Source: Hermetia illucens (Eukaryota > Arthropoda > Insecta > Diptera > Stratiomyidae). Taken from it: 64,000 bases of DNA. Below the pieces are notes generated by a model that was given only the letters and a program-made list of their open reading frames with translations, made no database searches and was not told the origin of the DNA. Positions 23,549 through 35,279 of this stretch are shown piece by piece; within the stretch, counting starts at the first letter, position 1, and each line of letters begins with the position of its first letter. Where the stretch lies: NCBI RefSeq assembly GCF_905115235.1, contig NC_051853.1, forward strand, positions 42,839,467 to 42,903,466. The letters run 5' to 3'. The position numbers were made by a program, and so were the translations under genes.

Positions 23549-26500
23549 TCAATGGTGTTCGCAGGCTTTAGCGAATCTTAGAACATTCTCCAGAGGCAGA
23601 GAGTGTGCAGATTCTTCATTGAAGAAAACCTTGCCAAGGTGTCTTCGTCTGAGATCTGAGGATGCCGGGCAGCTGCATAAAAAGTGCAGGGCCGTCTCCT
23701 CCTCCTCCTCACGTTGGCTGCACACGGCCGAAACCACTACCCCAATCTTTTCCATATGGTAGTTTAAAGGGCAGTGTCCCGTCAAAAGCCCTACTAGGGT
23801 TTTCATGTCCCACTTCTTAAGGGACATCAAAAATGCCGCTCTAGTGGCCCTAGGCTCTTTCACAAGGATTTTTGTTTGCCGGCAAGAGTCCAAATTTCTC
23901 CACCCGGCTGCGTGAATCTTTGCAATTTCACCCTTAAGAGTAGACTTGACAGTAGATGGTCGGATTCCAAGAGCTAGTTCTGGCCCCAACATTGTGGATC
24001 CGGACCCTCGGCGAGCCAGTCTGTCAGCCTCCTCATTACCGACGATGTTAGAGTGCCCCGGCACGCACATCAGGAATGTTTCGTTCAGTCGGCCAAGTTT
24101 CAGCAGCACCTGATGACAACTCCACACCAACTGGCTTGATATGTTGTTGACGTTTAGTGCTGATAATGCCGCCCGACTGCCGGAACAGATTCGAATGGCA
24201 TATATCTCCGCCTGGAATATGGTCGTAATTTTTCCGAGGGATCGGGCCAGTTCTATAATCGGATTCCCGAGAACACCCCTGCGCCCGATCCATCTTCCGC
24301 GGCTGACCCATCGGTGAAGGTTAATAGGTCTGTAATCTGAAAAGACTCATGGCCACTTGTCGACATTCTTCTCTTTCGGTGATTACGACAGTGTATGTCT
24401 TTTCAAAGACGAATCTGGAAACCATATGGTCGGTCGGCATCAGGGCTACCGGATGTTTTTCAAGGAATTTCCAGATAGACGCATGACCGTTTGATTGGCC
24501 GCCTTTCCACGCCTCAATAGTATCGAGCCTATATGCGTCGTTGGCCGCTTTCCGTTTCACCTCCAAGTGAATGGGGGGGTAAATTTAGGATAGCTTCAAG
24601 TGCCGCAGTCGGCGTAGTACTCATTGCTCCAGTAATACTTAGGCAACCAAGCTTCTGAAACTGCGTTAGCAGCTTCCTGCTGTTAGCAAAGTTCAGTCTT
24701 GGCCACCAGACGATGCATGCATACATCAAAATGGGTTTTATTATGGATGTATACATCCAATATATCCGTTTAGGTGAAAGTCCCAGGTCTTACCTATCGC
24801 ATTCCTACAGCACCAGAGCAATCTGCAGGATGTCTGATATTGTTCCTGGATATGATGCTTCCACGTTAACCTGGAGTCCAAATGCACTCCTAAGTACTTG
24901 ACTGTTTGTGCCAGCTGGATTTCCGCACCTGCTAAGGTGGGTAGCGTAAAGTTGCCCCACCTGACGTTCCTAGTGAACATAACTAGTTCAGTCTTTCTAG
25001 CGTTCACCGTGAGTCCATTGCGGAGGCACCAGCTGTGGATTACAGGCAGAGTTGCATTCAAGCGGTCACATACTGTGCCCGCAAACTTGCCGGTAATTAC
25101 TACGGCTAGGTCGTCCGCAAATGTTTGCGCGAAGACTTTTTTGTCCTCCAGGAGCCACAGCAGGGTATCCATCACCAAGAGCCATAACAGTGGAAAGAGA
25201 ACCCCTCCCTGTCGGCAGCCCCTTAGACATCCTGCTTCAATAGACTTCTAGCCGACCGATATGTGGATTTTTCTCCACTCTAGCATGTGAAGGATCCACC
25301 TGATTAGCAGCGGTTCGATTCCATGCTGTCTTGCCGCATCACAAATTGCCGCGAATGAGGCATAATTGAAGGCACCTTCGCTGTCCATGAATGCGCCTAA
25401 GGATTTGCCTTTCTGGTAGGCGTGTTGCCTATGGTGAATTGGCCACTTAGGAATGTGTGTATCCCTTATGAACCGATCTACTAGTCTTTCTAGTCCTTTT
25501 AGCAGAGAGGACGTTAGGCTAATCGGTCGAAAGCTTTTTACGTCTGTGTAGGTGGGTTTTCCTGGTTTGGGAATGAACAACACCTTCACATTCCGCCATT
25601 TAATTGTAATATAAGCGTGTGCTAGGCATGCACGATATATATTCCGAATGTGTAGACCCCGGGCATCCATTCCCTCTATTACTAGCGCAGGGATGATGCC
25701 ATCCGGACCTGCAGACTTGTATCTATGGAACGAGTTAAATGCCCATTTCACGCGCTCCAGTGATACTACTTTGCATGCCAGATTCCAGTCTCTCGGTTGA
25801 GGGCTGTATGCACCTGTTGGCCCCGAGATTAGATTTTGGATGCTGGCTGGGAAGTGTACTTCAAGCAAATGATTTGCCGTTTCTTCATCGCTTTCTGTGT
25901 ACTTCCCATTCTGTAAACATAAATAACCCACTTTCTGGCTACGTTCTTTGACCAGAATCCGCTTCAGCTTTGAGGTTGCCTCAAGAGAGTTAGTCTCTTT
26001 GCAAAAGCATCTCCAAGATGATCGTTTAGCCGATCTTATGTACTTCTTTACAGCCTTCTGTGCATCTTTATAGCGATTCCAGCTAGTGCTTGATTCGCCC
26101 TTCAGAGCACGATTAAGGAGCATCCTTGTCGCTCTCCTCTGTTTTGCAAATTCGAGTTCCACCACGGTGTTTTACCCTTCTTTGGCATCTTGAGTGGACA
26201 GCTTTCTTCGAAAGCTTCTCTCATGCTAGTTGTGATCATCTGGGTTGTCTTCTCAATTCTAGCGATGGATTTGATGCGCTTCCCAGGGATCGTGACTCGG
26301 GCGCTCAATTCTATTTGATACATCACCCAATCTGTCTTCCTCGGATTCCGAAATGGAGTGGGTGGAGGTGGATCCATGCCCATAACGAAATCAATGCGTC
26401 TGTGATCCGAGAGTGTGATATCGTTTGTTACTCTCCACTTTCCGATCAGAGTCGCGATGTCAGAAGATGCCACCGTGATGTCGATAACCTCTCGCCTGAC

Positions 26501-27212
26501 CACGTTGAAGAAAGTGGGTTCATTACCCACTTTTAGGATCTGCAAATCGGTTCCTACTAGATACTCCAGTAGTCTCGATCCTCTTGCATTGATGTTCAAA
26601 CTTCCCCAGCATATGTGGTGAGGGTTGACATCACATCCTGGTATTACCCCCATGCCTCTACTTTTGGCATATTGGATAGCTCTGATGAATGTTCCGCTGG
26701 GAACGTCTTCTACCCACTTTTAGGATCTGCAAATCGGTTCCTACTAGATACTCCAGTAGTCTCGATCCTCTTGCATTGATGTTCAAACTTCCCCAGCATA
26801 TGTGGTGAGGGTTGACATCACATCCTGGTATTACCCCCATGCCTCTACTTTTGGCATATTGGATAGCTCTGATGAATGTTCCGCTGGGAACGTCTTCTGC
26901 GTCGTAGGGCAAATATGCAGAGCACGATAGTATCCCATTATCTCCCTGTTGACTTTTTATGGTTAGCTTAGCCGATGTGGTGTCGCCATCACATAGGTCG
27001 TTAACCAGGTTAGCCTGGAAGTCTTTGGAGACTACCATGCAGGTGCGAGGTCGATCGCTTCCGTTGGCATACAATAGGTCAGTATGTTGGAAGTTTAGGC
27101 CCCTGGCTGCACCACCAATAACCCACGGTTCTTGTATGAGGTATATAAATGTATATAAATGTCTTGCAGCTTTACAATGCTGCAAATTTACTTGGGAAAT
27201 GTGACACCTCAT
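23549..27212 (-). pseudogene. ORF2 (endonuclease, RT, RNase H) of the LOA-like LINE
   Basis: Endonuclease: LIQEPWVIGG near the start, then PGCDVNPHHICWGSLNINAR and TLSDHRRIDF. RT: SAGPDGIIPALVIEG, VLFIPKPGKPTYTDVKSFRP, HHRQHAYQKGKS, then TFADDLAVVITGK at 25124-25086. The RNase H domain and a CxxxE...H..C tail follow. The polymerase frame is broken by a stop near 25248 and further shifts near 24740, 24530 and 24320. The endonuclease frame is also disrupted by the exact 187-bp duplication at 26525-26898. Confidence 0.75.
26525..26898. repeat. Perfect 187-bp tandem duplication inside the LOA-like ORF2
   Basis: Bases 26525-26711 are repeated at 26712-26898 with no difference that I can see. 187 is not a multiple of 3, so it shifts the endonuclease frame. 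It may be a very recent tandem duplication or an assembly artefact. Confidence 0.9.
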
Positions 27213-28270
27213 CTACGTTTCAGATGTAGATGCCGGGGGCTGCATTTCCCTATCAATGGTTTTAGGAGCCGACACTTGTAACGTGACGGTCCCCAGCCCA
27301 TAGTAGAGCCGGCAACCCGATTTTTCCCGAACCTTCTTAACATCGGGTTCGGGAACGCCGATAGTGAGAAAAGTTCCCGGCCTATCGGTTCTCTCTCCTG
27401 TTTTGCTGCCTAGCAGCAACCAGGTGGAAGTGTTAAGGTTGTTCTGTACACCAAGTTTTTCCAGAACCCCAACACCATTTCGCTCTTCTTCTGGAAACCA
27501 GAGAAAGCAATTTTGATCGATGGAATCTCAGAGACACTTTTCAAGGCTAGTCGCGCACCCTCCCACACATCGTTAAGGGAGGAGCAGCACTGCCTGAGCC
27601 ACTCGTTCGTGTCTTCGTCGGCAAAGTTCAGCCGTAACATTTTACGGTATACACCTACCGACTCAAAGCAAAGCTTAATGTCTTGCGCGGACGCAGTCCT
27701 TATAGCTAGGAGGAGTTTCCTCCTAAGTTGTTCGCACTGCTCAGTATCGTAGCCGGATGGATTAGAGTCGTCATACAGGACCCACCCATCGGCTTCGATA
27801 GCCTTGACTGCAAATGAAGGCCTAGCCGTTGCCGGCCAAGCCCTCTTTGCTGCCTTTTGTGTCGAAGAGTTGGGATTGTCCGAGGACCGCTGCCGCTTCG
27901 GTTTCCCCTTAGCGGTTTGCCCGAAGGCAGTTTGCCCGGAGGCTGTTTGCCGAAGGCAGTTTGCTATGGACAGGTGCTTACCCATGGGCAAGACTTTAGC
28001 CTCAGCAGGTGGCGCCGATTGGAGCCTGGGGTCAGGAGTACTGGCAGAAGGGGCCTGCTTCGGCTCGTCCGTTAAGGACTGAGTCCCAATTAAATTGGTT
28101 CCCACTTGAATAAGTGGGGAATCTGAGTCTAGACTCAGGTTCTCCATCGATGAGCTCAGGGTTGCCCCTTCACTCGGGGTTGGATCGTCACGATCGAAGT
28201 TTAACTGTGTTTGTTTAATAGATTTATGTTTTTGTTTTTTTTTTTTCATAGTCGGCTGCCATGGCCTCAA
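27213..28270 (-). pseudogene. ORF1 of the LOA-like LINE
   Basis: Nucleic-acid-binding ORF1 protein. It starts MRPWQPTMKKKKQKHKS with a basic N-terminus, then a Ser/Pro/Gln-rich segment with FGQT/SGQT repeats near residues 108-122. The conserved part is ADGWVLYDDSNPSGYDTEQC onward. The frame is open to a stop at 27410 and continues after one shift (GERTDRPGTFLTIG ... CRLYYGLGTVTLQV). A single frameshift near 27415 therefore separates it from a complete ORF1. Confidence 0.7.
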
Positions 28271-28807
28271 TTTTTCCGGGGAAAATAAGTCGATCTCGGC
28301 AGAGCCCCTTTTTGCCGAGACAAGGCTAGTTGAAACTGGGGGTCGCCTGGTACCCAGAGTTCACCGTTTACGGCCACATCTTAACCCCTGTGACCATTCA
28401 GCCCTCGGCACGGTAGTCACACCTTGGCTTGGGATTTTCATTACCGCTTGGCTTCAGGTGTCACCTCCCGTTTCCTGGAGGATCTTCCTTACTGAGCTCC
28501 CTCACCACGACAAGGTAGGTAATCGTCGAGGGACCCCTCTTTGGTAGATACTTTTGGAGTTCTTATTTGCATATTTCGTTAATGAGGGAGGTATTCCCTT
28601 TCCAAATAACACCGCTTTGACGGTACCATTTGTTAGCTAGTTGTCTGCTAATCTTAAAGTCGATTCGTAATGAACGGGTCTCTTCATCTTTTTAATAATT
28701 TTCAGCAGGAAAATTCGGTTGATATAGTAGACAATCAGCCTTATCAGTAGCCTAGAATTACTTTCTTTCCAAGACTCCGAGTTAGTGCACTATTACAGAC
28801 CATAGCT

Positions 28808-29214
28808 TCAAGGAATGTGTTCCCCACGGTGTCGAAAATATTTTCGAATTTTTAAAATATATTTTTGCCATTTATCCCTCAGGTGGTCCGTAGGTTCCAC
28901 GTTAAGCTGTGCGTGGCTAACGTCAACAAAAGTTATGATGAGATTCCCCGGAAACCGATCGCTCCCATCTGGCTGCTGAAGATCCGCATGGATAAGGACA
29001 AGCTCGTCCAATACCTGCGCCTTATAAACCTCAGGATTCCCATGAACGACAGGATAGGACGTAGATCCAGTCAACCCCGTCAACGAGGTGTTGGGGGAGA
29101 TGAGCATCGACGACCCGACGGAGACTAACGAACCCCACCAGTCACGCAGATCATGCCAAGAGTAGCGAACATAAATCTGTATCAATCGAGGTGCTTGTCG
29201 TCGAAGTATGATTT
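28808..29214 (-). other. Unrecognised open frame fused to an RTE fragment
   Basis: From 29392 to 28808 the minus strand is open for 194 codons. The first 60 codons are RTE endonuclease (GFESIRERLRTLRLQGKLRN, FHEAVERTPEACPK). At about 29214 the similarity stops, and about 130 codons of unknown origin follow (WHDLRDWWGSLVSVGSS, VYKAQVLDELVLIHADLQ, FPGNLIITFVDVSHAQLNVE). I recognise no domain. Confidence 0.5.
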
Positions 29215-29815
29215 TGGGACAGGCTTCGGGGGTTCGCTCAACTGCCTCGTGGAAAGTATCATTCTCCAACTCTTCAGTTTCCTCTGTAGAGGCGTGAATG
29301 TTAACGAGGCATATATTTCTTAATTTGCCTTGCAAGCGCAGAGTGCGTAGCCTTTCGCGGATGCTTTCAAAGCCGATAATAACAGTTTTCATTTTCTGGC
29401 TGACTAGGAAACCTACTCAGGTATCGTCTAACTGCTGAGCAGTATTCGCTCTGTACAGGAAGCGTACGTTCCATGAGAAAATGCGTAAATCGTTATTTCA
29501 TTTTCGTTGCCTGGTTCGTCGTTGTAAAATCCAGCTTTCCCGAGGCTCCCTTCGTGGCTAAGTAACATCGGTTTTCCAAGTAGGGTTGTCAGCCCTACCC
29601 AACACCTAACTTGGAGGACCAGTTGATACAATTTGTCCCGTTTTTAGGCACGGGAGACTTGCCTTCATCCTTCTCCGTCTGTAAGTTTTCATTAAGAAAG
29701 AAATCCTAGCGATCACCACGTTGAGGTAGAGATGGGGTTTGGTAGTAGAGCCTTTGGTGTTAGCTCAGCAGACGCTTCCCAGGCAATTTACGTTGTGTGG
29801 ATCCATAATACCCTT
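29215..29815 (-). mobile_element. RTE-clade LINE fragment, 5' region
   Basis: Matches the 5' region of the minus-strand RTE copy at 54.9-54.1 kb, including the CTTCATCCTTCTCCGTCTG and GGTTTGGTAGTAGAGC blocks, and the start of the endonuclease near 29390-29215. It is truncated at 29214. Confidence 0.7.
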
Positions 29816-29970
29816 TGACCGCCTGTACCTCCCTTAATTTGAGGATGATGCATAAGTAAGACATGAATCCATGCTAATCGCCGAAAAACCATAGCCAATT
29901 GACTCACCTTAACCAGCCTACCCAAAGAGGGAGAGGATTGAAACATCCGTTTTATAGGGACAAACATTGA

Positions 29971-29976
29971 TTTATT
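29971..29976 (-). terminator. Poly(A) signal of gene 3
   Basis: AATAAA on the minus strand 75 bp beyond the stop of gene 3. Confidence 0.5.
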
Positions 29977-30049
29977 CGCCTTGGATTCATCGGATAATTA
30001 CTCCGGTAAGTGCGTTAAATCGTTCATTATTCTCTTTGCAAACAAAACA

Positions 30050-30709
30050 TTATAGGTTGGGTGGTGTTGGCGGCTCTGTTGCAGGGGTGACAGCACCAGA
30101 TGAAGAAGTATCCGCTGCTGAATCTCCACTTCCAGGAGTAGGAGGTTCAGTACCAGGAGATGGTACGCCGGGAGTTGAAGCCGTAGTTGTGGTTGTGGTT
30201 GAAGATGTAGTCGTGCTTTCAGTGGAAGTTGTCGTTGTAGTTGAAGGGGTTGTGGTACTTTTAGTAGTAGATGGTGTCGTAGACTCAACTGTAGGACAAG
30301 TTGGTATGGTAGCAGGTGATGTGGTGGTGGTCGTCGTCGTCGTTGTGGAAGAGGTTGTCGTCGTAGTATCCTCTGTACTAGAGGGTGAAGTGGTACCAGG
30401 AGGAACCCCTTCAACGCATCCAGCGCCACCGAAGTATGTCCCTTCAGGACACTTCAGCTGAACTGCCACTCCTGGAGCCAAACATTTATAATAGTACAAT
30501 GGATTTGAAGTAGCCCATACATCTCCTGCTTTACAGGACGCAGCATTTTCCGCCCCGGTTTGTGCCAAGCAAACAAATAGTGCAAGTAGGATCACTAACA
30601 AATAAATGAAAAAAAAGTAATCGTGGATCAAAAATTAAATTGAAAAATCACGAATGAACAGAGAATATAATCAGAAATAAAAATGGTACTTATATTGACT
30701 ACCTTCCAT
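30050..30709 (-). CDS. Secreted four-Cys chitin-binding-like protein, Thr-rich mucin tail (gene 3)
   Basis: Spliced gene: complement(join(30050..30594,30703..30709)), 183 aa. Exon 1 gives ATG GAA G; donor GTAGTC, acceptor TTTGTTAG, 108-bp phase-1 intron. Signal peptide MEVILLALFVCLAQTGA. Domain cysteines are Cys23, Cys40, Cys51 and Cys62 (spacing 16, 10, 10) around WATSNPLYYYKCLAPG and VAVQLKCPEGTYF. From about residue 75 to 150 the chain is a Thr/Ser-rich mucin-like run, then GTEPPTP and ATEPPTPP modules close the protein. The glycosylated tail plus a single chitin-binding-like head fits a soluble mucin-like peritrophin. It groups with genes 4 and 5 by the ME- start, the shorter last loop and shared upstream sequence. 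The opposite strand is Val-rich and open only because of the Thr codons. Confidence 0.85.
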
Positions 30710-30727
30710 GATGCAGAGAAAGTTTTG

Positions 30728-30761
30728 ACTGATCCTCCCAGTTGCAAGTGCAATATTTATA
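30728..30761 (-). promoter_or_regulatory. Core promoter of gene 3 (TATA + initiator)
   Basis: TATAAATA at 30761-30754 and initiator TCAGT at 30732-30728 (A at 30730) are 31 bp apart. The predicted first exon is 28 nt. Confidence 0.75.
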
Positions 30762-30812
30762 GTGGGATAGAAAGGTGTCTAATGAAGCTGTTAACGCTAT
30801 TTACATGATATT

Positions 30813-31018
30813 CGATAAGTGTGCAACATGGATGTTCTTGGGCTTAAAAAAAATAATTAACGACAAATGCTGTGTTGAGGAAATGAAATTTGCTCGACTG
30901 AATTGCAGTCAGAAAAAACTGGTTTTATAGACTCTTATTATGTATGAAAGCAGACTGTCTAGTGTTTTCGAGGATATCAGGCTTCACGATTAGTTCAATT
31001 CATTCGAAAGAAGATAAG
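30813..31018. promoter_or_regulatory. GATA-type sites upstream of gene 3
   Basis: CGATAAG at 30813-30819 and AGATAAG at 31012-31018. The sequence from about 30765 to 30900 is clearly homologous to the upstream regions of genes 4 and 5 (AAAGGTGTCTAATGA, GTTAACGCT, CAACATGGATGTT), so the proximal promoter was inherited with the gene. Confidence 0.45.
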
Positions 31019-31299
31019 AATGTTTGTACCTATTAATACACAAAAATAGACAAACTTAAAACTGGGAAAACCATAATACTTTCTGGTGTTCTACCAATAA
31101 TTAATAAAATGCAATTTTCAATTTTTAACAGATTTGCCATCACCTCTTAAAAATGGAGGAACAGTCCTGAAATATGCCTATTGAATCACGGTTGAATTAG
31201 AATGACATACAACCACCGCGTAACATGGTCTTTGTTCGTTCGTCCGCGAAGGTGAAAAATCTTAAAAAACAAGTCCGCTTCAGCTCTGCCTCACAGACG

Positions 31300-34100
31300 T
31301 CGAAAGTCGAGCGGCCGCAAGTCGGATTAGCACCCATTAAACCCCACTTCCAGTTTGTCCAGTCACACGGGATCACCCATTAGGTATTGGGGTTAGTTTG
31401 CCTTTGGATATACATCCTTTGCTCGTTTCTGCTCTTCTCCTCCTCCTCCTTCAGCAACTCCTACTGTATTTTACGATTGCAGAGGAAACTGTAAGCCTTG
31501 CGCAGTGAAACATAACATCTTTTGGACCCTCCAGTATGACAATTCGGTGAATCATCCAACTGTCCACCGTCATTGACTCATCTCATCAGCGTTACTAGAG
31601 ATCTTTTGACTTTGGCGTTGCCGCATTTTTGTGTTCTGTATGCCCTTCCGCATGTCTTGCATGATACAGTATACTCATTTCTTTCGCCAGAATTTTGACA
31701 GGGATTATGCCCGCCACTACCAACACTACATCAGTGATGTGGTTCTAAAAGTACTGCAAACCCTCAAAGCCATTAGCCTGTCAACAAAATTTACCTATTT
31801 CCGTCTTTGAGAACTTGCCAGCGCCTCTGCCTACACAAGCGACGAATTAAGTAGAATGGATCACAGCACTCCGACTAGAAGTAACCTTCTTGCGTCCTGT
31901 AGATGTTCCCTGAAGCTCATTTTGGCGTCATTTATAACCCCAAAAGATTTGATAGCCGCCTCTGAAACAACCGTATATCCCCCGATAATATACTTTCACA
32001 GTGTTTTCCTTTCTACGGTTTGTTATTAAGACCGCTTCCGTTTTCTCGTCTGCTAATTTCAGTTCGGCTCTTTCTAGCCAGGAGTTTGCTGCTCTCACCA
32101 TTTCCATCACGTAGACCTCCATATCCCTTGGGTGCTTTGTTGTAACAAACACAGTTGGATTCGCCACAAAGTCGACAATCGTAGTCCCCTCTGGGACGGG
32201 AACAGCAAACATCCTATTACACACGACATTCCACAAGAGGGGACCCAGCACTGAGTCCTGTGGTACCCCGGCCATGATAGTACTCTTTGGGGTCGTCATA
32301 CGCCCCGTAGGAGAGGATCCTTTCTGTGGTGTAATTTTCAACCAGACTACCCGCGAGCATCTATGTCGGCCACTGCCCCTTTAATCCAATTCCAGTTCCC
32401 GGAGTTGAATCCAATGCCAATTTTTGCTCCTTTAAGTTACGCCTCGAAGGTGTTAGCGAAAAGATTGGGCCTGGTCTTCATTATCAGTGGTTAGAAATGC
32501 CATCCAAATCTGCTTTGTTGTCGCTGATCCTACCACATATTTTTCGAAGCGTCTCCGCAGTTACTTACCCCAAGGGTTTATATCGGCATGGTCACAGAAT
32601 TGTTTGGGGCAGTTCTTTTTACTCCTCCAAATCACTTTTTTCAAGCGACCACACAGTTGTCTGTGCATCTCCCGTTGGTCGTCGCTACCAAGTTTTCCCC
32701 TAAGGTTCTAGTAAATCACCCTTGTCCAAACATGCGGCTGGCGTACTTGCGACTTCGTTATTCCACCAGTAGTTTGGTTCTGGTCTTAGTAGCATCGCAT
32801 GCTTCCGTCACCCATCGAGCAATTGGGATGGCTTTTTCTCTAGTCGTACCATCCAGAGATGTGTCGGCCTTGAAAACCATAGAAAACACGTTCCCCTCGA
32901 AAGCTTTAGCCCTTCAGCCCTGCAAGCCTGGATGCAATCTTGCGATGTTTCTCACGATTAAATTATTTCAAATATTATTGTCGGCCAACGTCCTCTTACG
33001 TCTAAAATCAGAGCGCTCAGTATCTACTCATACTCGTGTAGCACTCGGTGGGGCATAACAGCTGTACATGTGAACTCCTTTCACCTTTGCTCTGTTGAAA
33101 ACTACTTCTTCTGGGTGCTCCATTATTTCTTGGAAGGCTTGTTCTCCGGAAGCCCATCGCACTGTTTGGCCCCTTTAGTCTTTTATTCAAATGCTAAAAA
33201 ACGGCGATTTCAATATGGTTCACTAATTATAGCCACATCGAGGTTTTCCTCTTCTGGTTTTTTTTTTCTTGTTTATGAGAGTAAATTTTGCGTCGCTTGG
33301 CAGAGGTTGATTTGTATCAACCTCATTTGCGATTTGTGTTGAATACTCTCCTGTATCCCAGGCAACTGCTGTGTACAATGTGCTGGTTGTGCACGCCTTC
33401 CTTTCCTTTGCAGAGTAAGCAATTTATGGCGACTTCACAATCCTTGCAAATAGGGCCCTTTGTTCTGCATCCCCTGCATTGCTTCAACCTACCATTCGAA
33501 CCGGTGCATGCTTTTGCAATATGGCCAAAAGCAAGGCAAACATCGCTTTAGGGGCACCTGCTCCCTAAATCGACACACAACCCAGCCTGTCTTACTCTCC
33601 CTGCTACAAACAGTTTGAGTCTTCCTTAACTGGCAGACTGATAATGACGGTTTGTAGTCCGATAAGATTGAATTGCTCATCCATGGCATTGCGAAACTGC
33701 TCCTTCGTGGTTATTTCCTCCATATCTATGCAAATGATAGCGATCCATGGCTTGCTAGCCCTCATGTTGGCTTCCTGCCCGAACGACTTTCCGATTTGAC
33801 CTAACACTTTGTCCGCGATTACTGGGACCGTCTAATACGAATGAAATTGTCTCTCAAATTGGTGAGTTCGGGCTTTTCTTCACTCTCCTAAGAATCTCAA
33901 GGTACGATCCTTCACTTGGAAATCACGATTTACGATTGGAAATGTTGATCACTTCCGATCTAATCTTTCTCTGATCTTTTTCAAGGTGCTTTGTTTTATC
34001 GCCAGCCTTCCAGGCCGGCCATAAAAGATTCTTTTACCGAAGTGGCAGCTACGTGAGATTCACCGGCAACTTCAGCCACCCTCATCACGTGCTCTACGTT
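31300..34100 (-). mobile_element. R1-clade LINE, decayed, ORF1 end and ORF2
   Basis: Minus strand from 34100 down. The ORF1 C-terminal region lies near 33810-33350 (CFWPYCKSMHRFEW and further Cys/His-rich pieces). It is followed by an ORF2 start (NLDVAIISEPY near 33230), endonuclease remnants, and RT (GVPQDSVLGPLLWNVV, RAANSWLERAELKLADEKTE; 32290-32035). The thumb and C-terminal part reach about 31440 (MALRVCSTFRTTSL near 31760). The catalytic box is altered (FVAN in place of FADD). Confidence 0.7.
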
Positions 34101-34136
34101 GTTGAACCGTTCCCGCAGCCCTTTTCCCAATTTCTC

Positions 34137-35262
34137 CTTTTTAAGGTTTTGTGTGAAACAAAACCTTATTAGAATCGATTCGATGTCTGTCTGTCCGTCT
34201 GTCTGTCTGTCTGTCTGTCTGTCACAGCCGATTTATTCGGAAACGGCTGGACCAATCGTCACGAAAATTGGTAGGAGTATGTAATCTGCCGTTCCCTTTA
34301 CATGCAGTAACTGACGCCATTTTGTGTTAAGTTTAAGGGGGGGCTTCTCATACATGTGAAAGGAGGGTGCAAAATTTTTTTTCACAGAATGTAGCCATGT
34401 GGGGTATCAAATGAAAGGTCTTAATTAGTACTTTTCGAAACTGGTTCAATATTTGATGTTGGGTGAAACATAGGGGAGTGACGGCTCAAAATATGACCCC
34501 CAAAAAGTGTAACAGGTCTCGTTCTCAGAACCTATCCAACCGAAAAATCTGAAAAAAATCGCAGTAGTGCATCTCTACGAAATCTAGGCCTCAAAATATA
34601 TCCGGTTCCGATATCTGCACAAATAAAGTTAATAATAGTATATTTCCACATTTTAGAAATTTACCCGACACCCCCCTTATCTTCATCCCAGAAGTATAAA
34701 ATTTGGCATGCGTATAAAGAAGAACATAATGCACAATTTGGTGAAGTTTGAAGAAAATCAAACAATTGTTAACAAAGTTATAGGGGGTAAAACTTTACAA
34801 TTTTTTGTGAATTTCGTGCACTCTACAACCTGCATGACGTCATCATCATATATCAATTCGTCAATACCACCACGAATGAATTGGGTGGAAAAGGATTATT
34901 TTGTTTTAGATTTTAAGTCATTTGTATGTGAATATCAATTATTCCAACGTGACGTGTAGGTATATAATATATGCGTGCTAATGGACTTCGCGGGTAGTGC
35001 CTAATTCAGATAGATATAAGAAGTAAATCGGAAATATGGGTACGATCAATCTATATACGTGCCTATATGTGTACGGTATTCGAAAATAGACAGTTGGTTT
35101 GTTTAGGGTGAACGTAACATCTACGGCTGTAATATGTACGTATGTCTCGTAGTTTTGTAGCTCTATACGGATAGAAAAATGTTAGTTGAAATTTCTTAGA
35201 TAAGATGAACACAAAACCTTTATATCCGAAGCGCGAGCTTCCGGTATTCCGACTTGTTTGTG
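34137..35262. mobile_element. Helentron-type non-autonomous element (HINE-like), full length
   Basis: About 1.1 kb. One end has GGTTTTGTGTGAAAC with CAAAACCTTATTAG, followed within 20 bp by a (TGTC)n microsatellite at about 34182-34222. The other end has ACACAAAACCTTTATATCCG, then a GC-rich AGCTTCCGG stretch ending CGACTTGTTT. Subterminal inverted AAGGTTTTGTGT arms and a GTCY microsatellite are features described for dipteran DINE-1/HINE non-autonomous Helentrons. It has no coding capacity. Related copies in this window lie mainly in the opposite orientation. Confidence 0.65.
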
Positions 35263-35279
35263 TTTTGAACAGGGGTTAC

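Larger units (their letters stand above)
23478..28545 (-). mobile_element. LOA-like LINE, nearly full length (about 5.07 kb)
   Basis: All parts of a two-ORF LINE with RNase H are present in order on the minus strand. The 5' leader starts near 28545. ORF1 spans 28270-27213. The ORF2 endonuclease spans 27212-26102, the RT 26165-24530 with FADD intact, and the RNase H 24311-23990 (FTDGSA, VPGHSNIVGNEEADRLAR). A C-terminal Cys/His region is CSQREEEEETALHFLCSCPA. The 3' end is a tandem TAAAC run (about 23478-23500). A few frameshifts and stops plus a 187-bp tandem duplication make this copy defective. LOA membership is by motif style and RNase H; I or R1 relatives are less likely. Confidence 0.8.

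Noticed and set aside
29967-30461. Long Val-rich plus-strand frame opposite gene 3 (also at 45487-45828 and 56619-56963)
   Set aside because: It is the complement of Thr codons in the mucin tail; no start context, domain or promoter, and the minus strand has the conserved splice structure.
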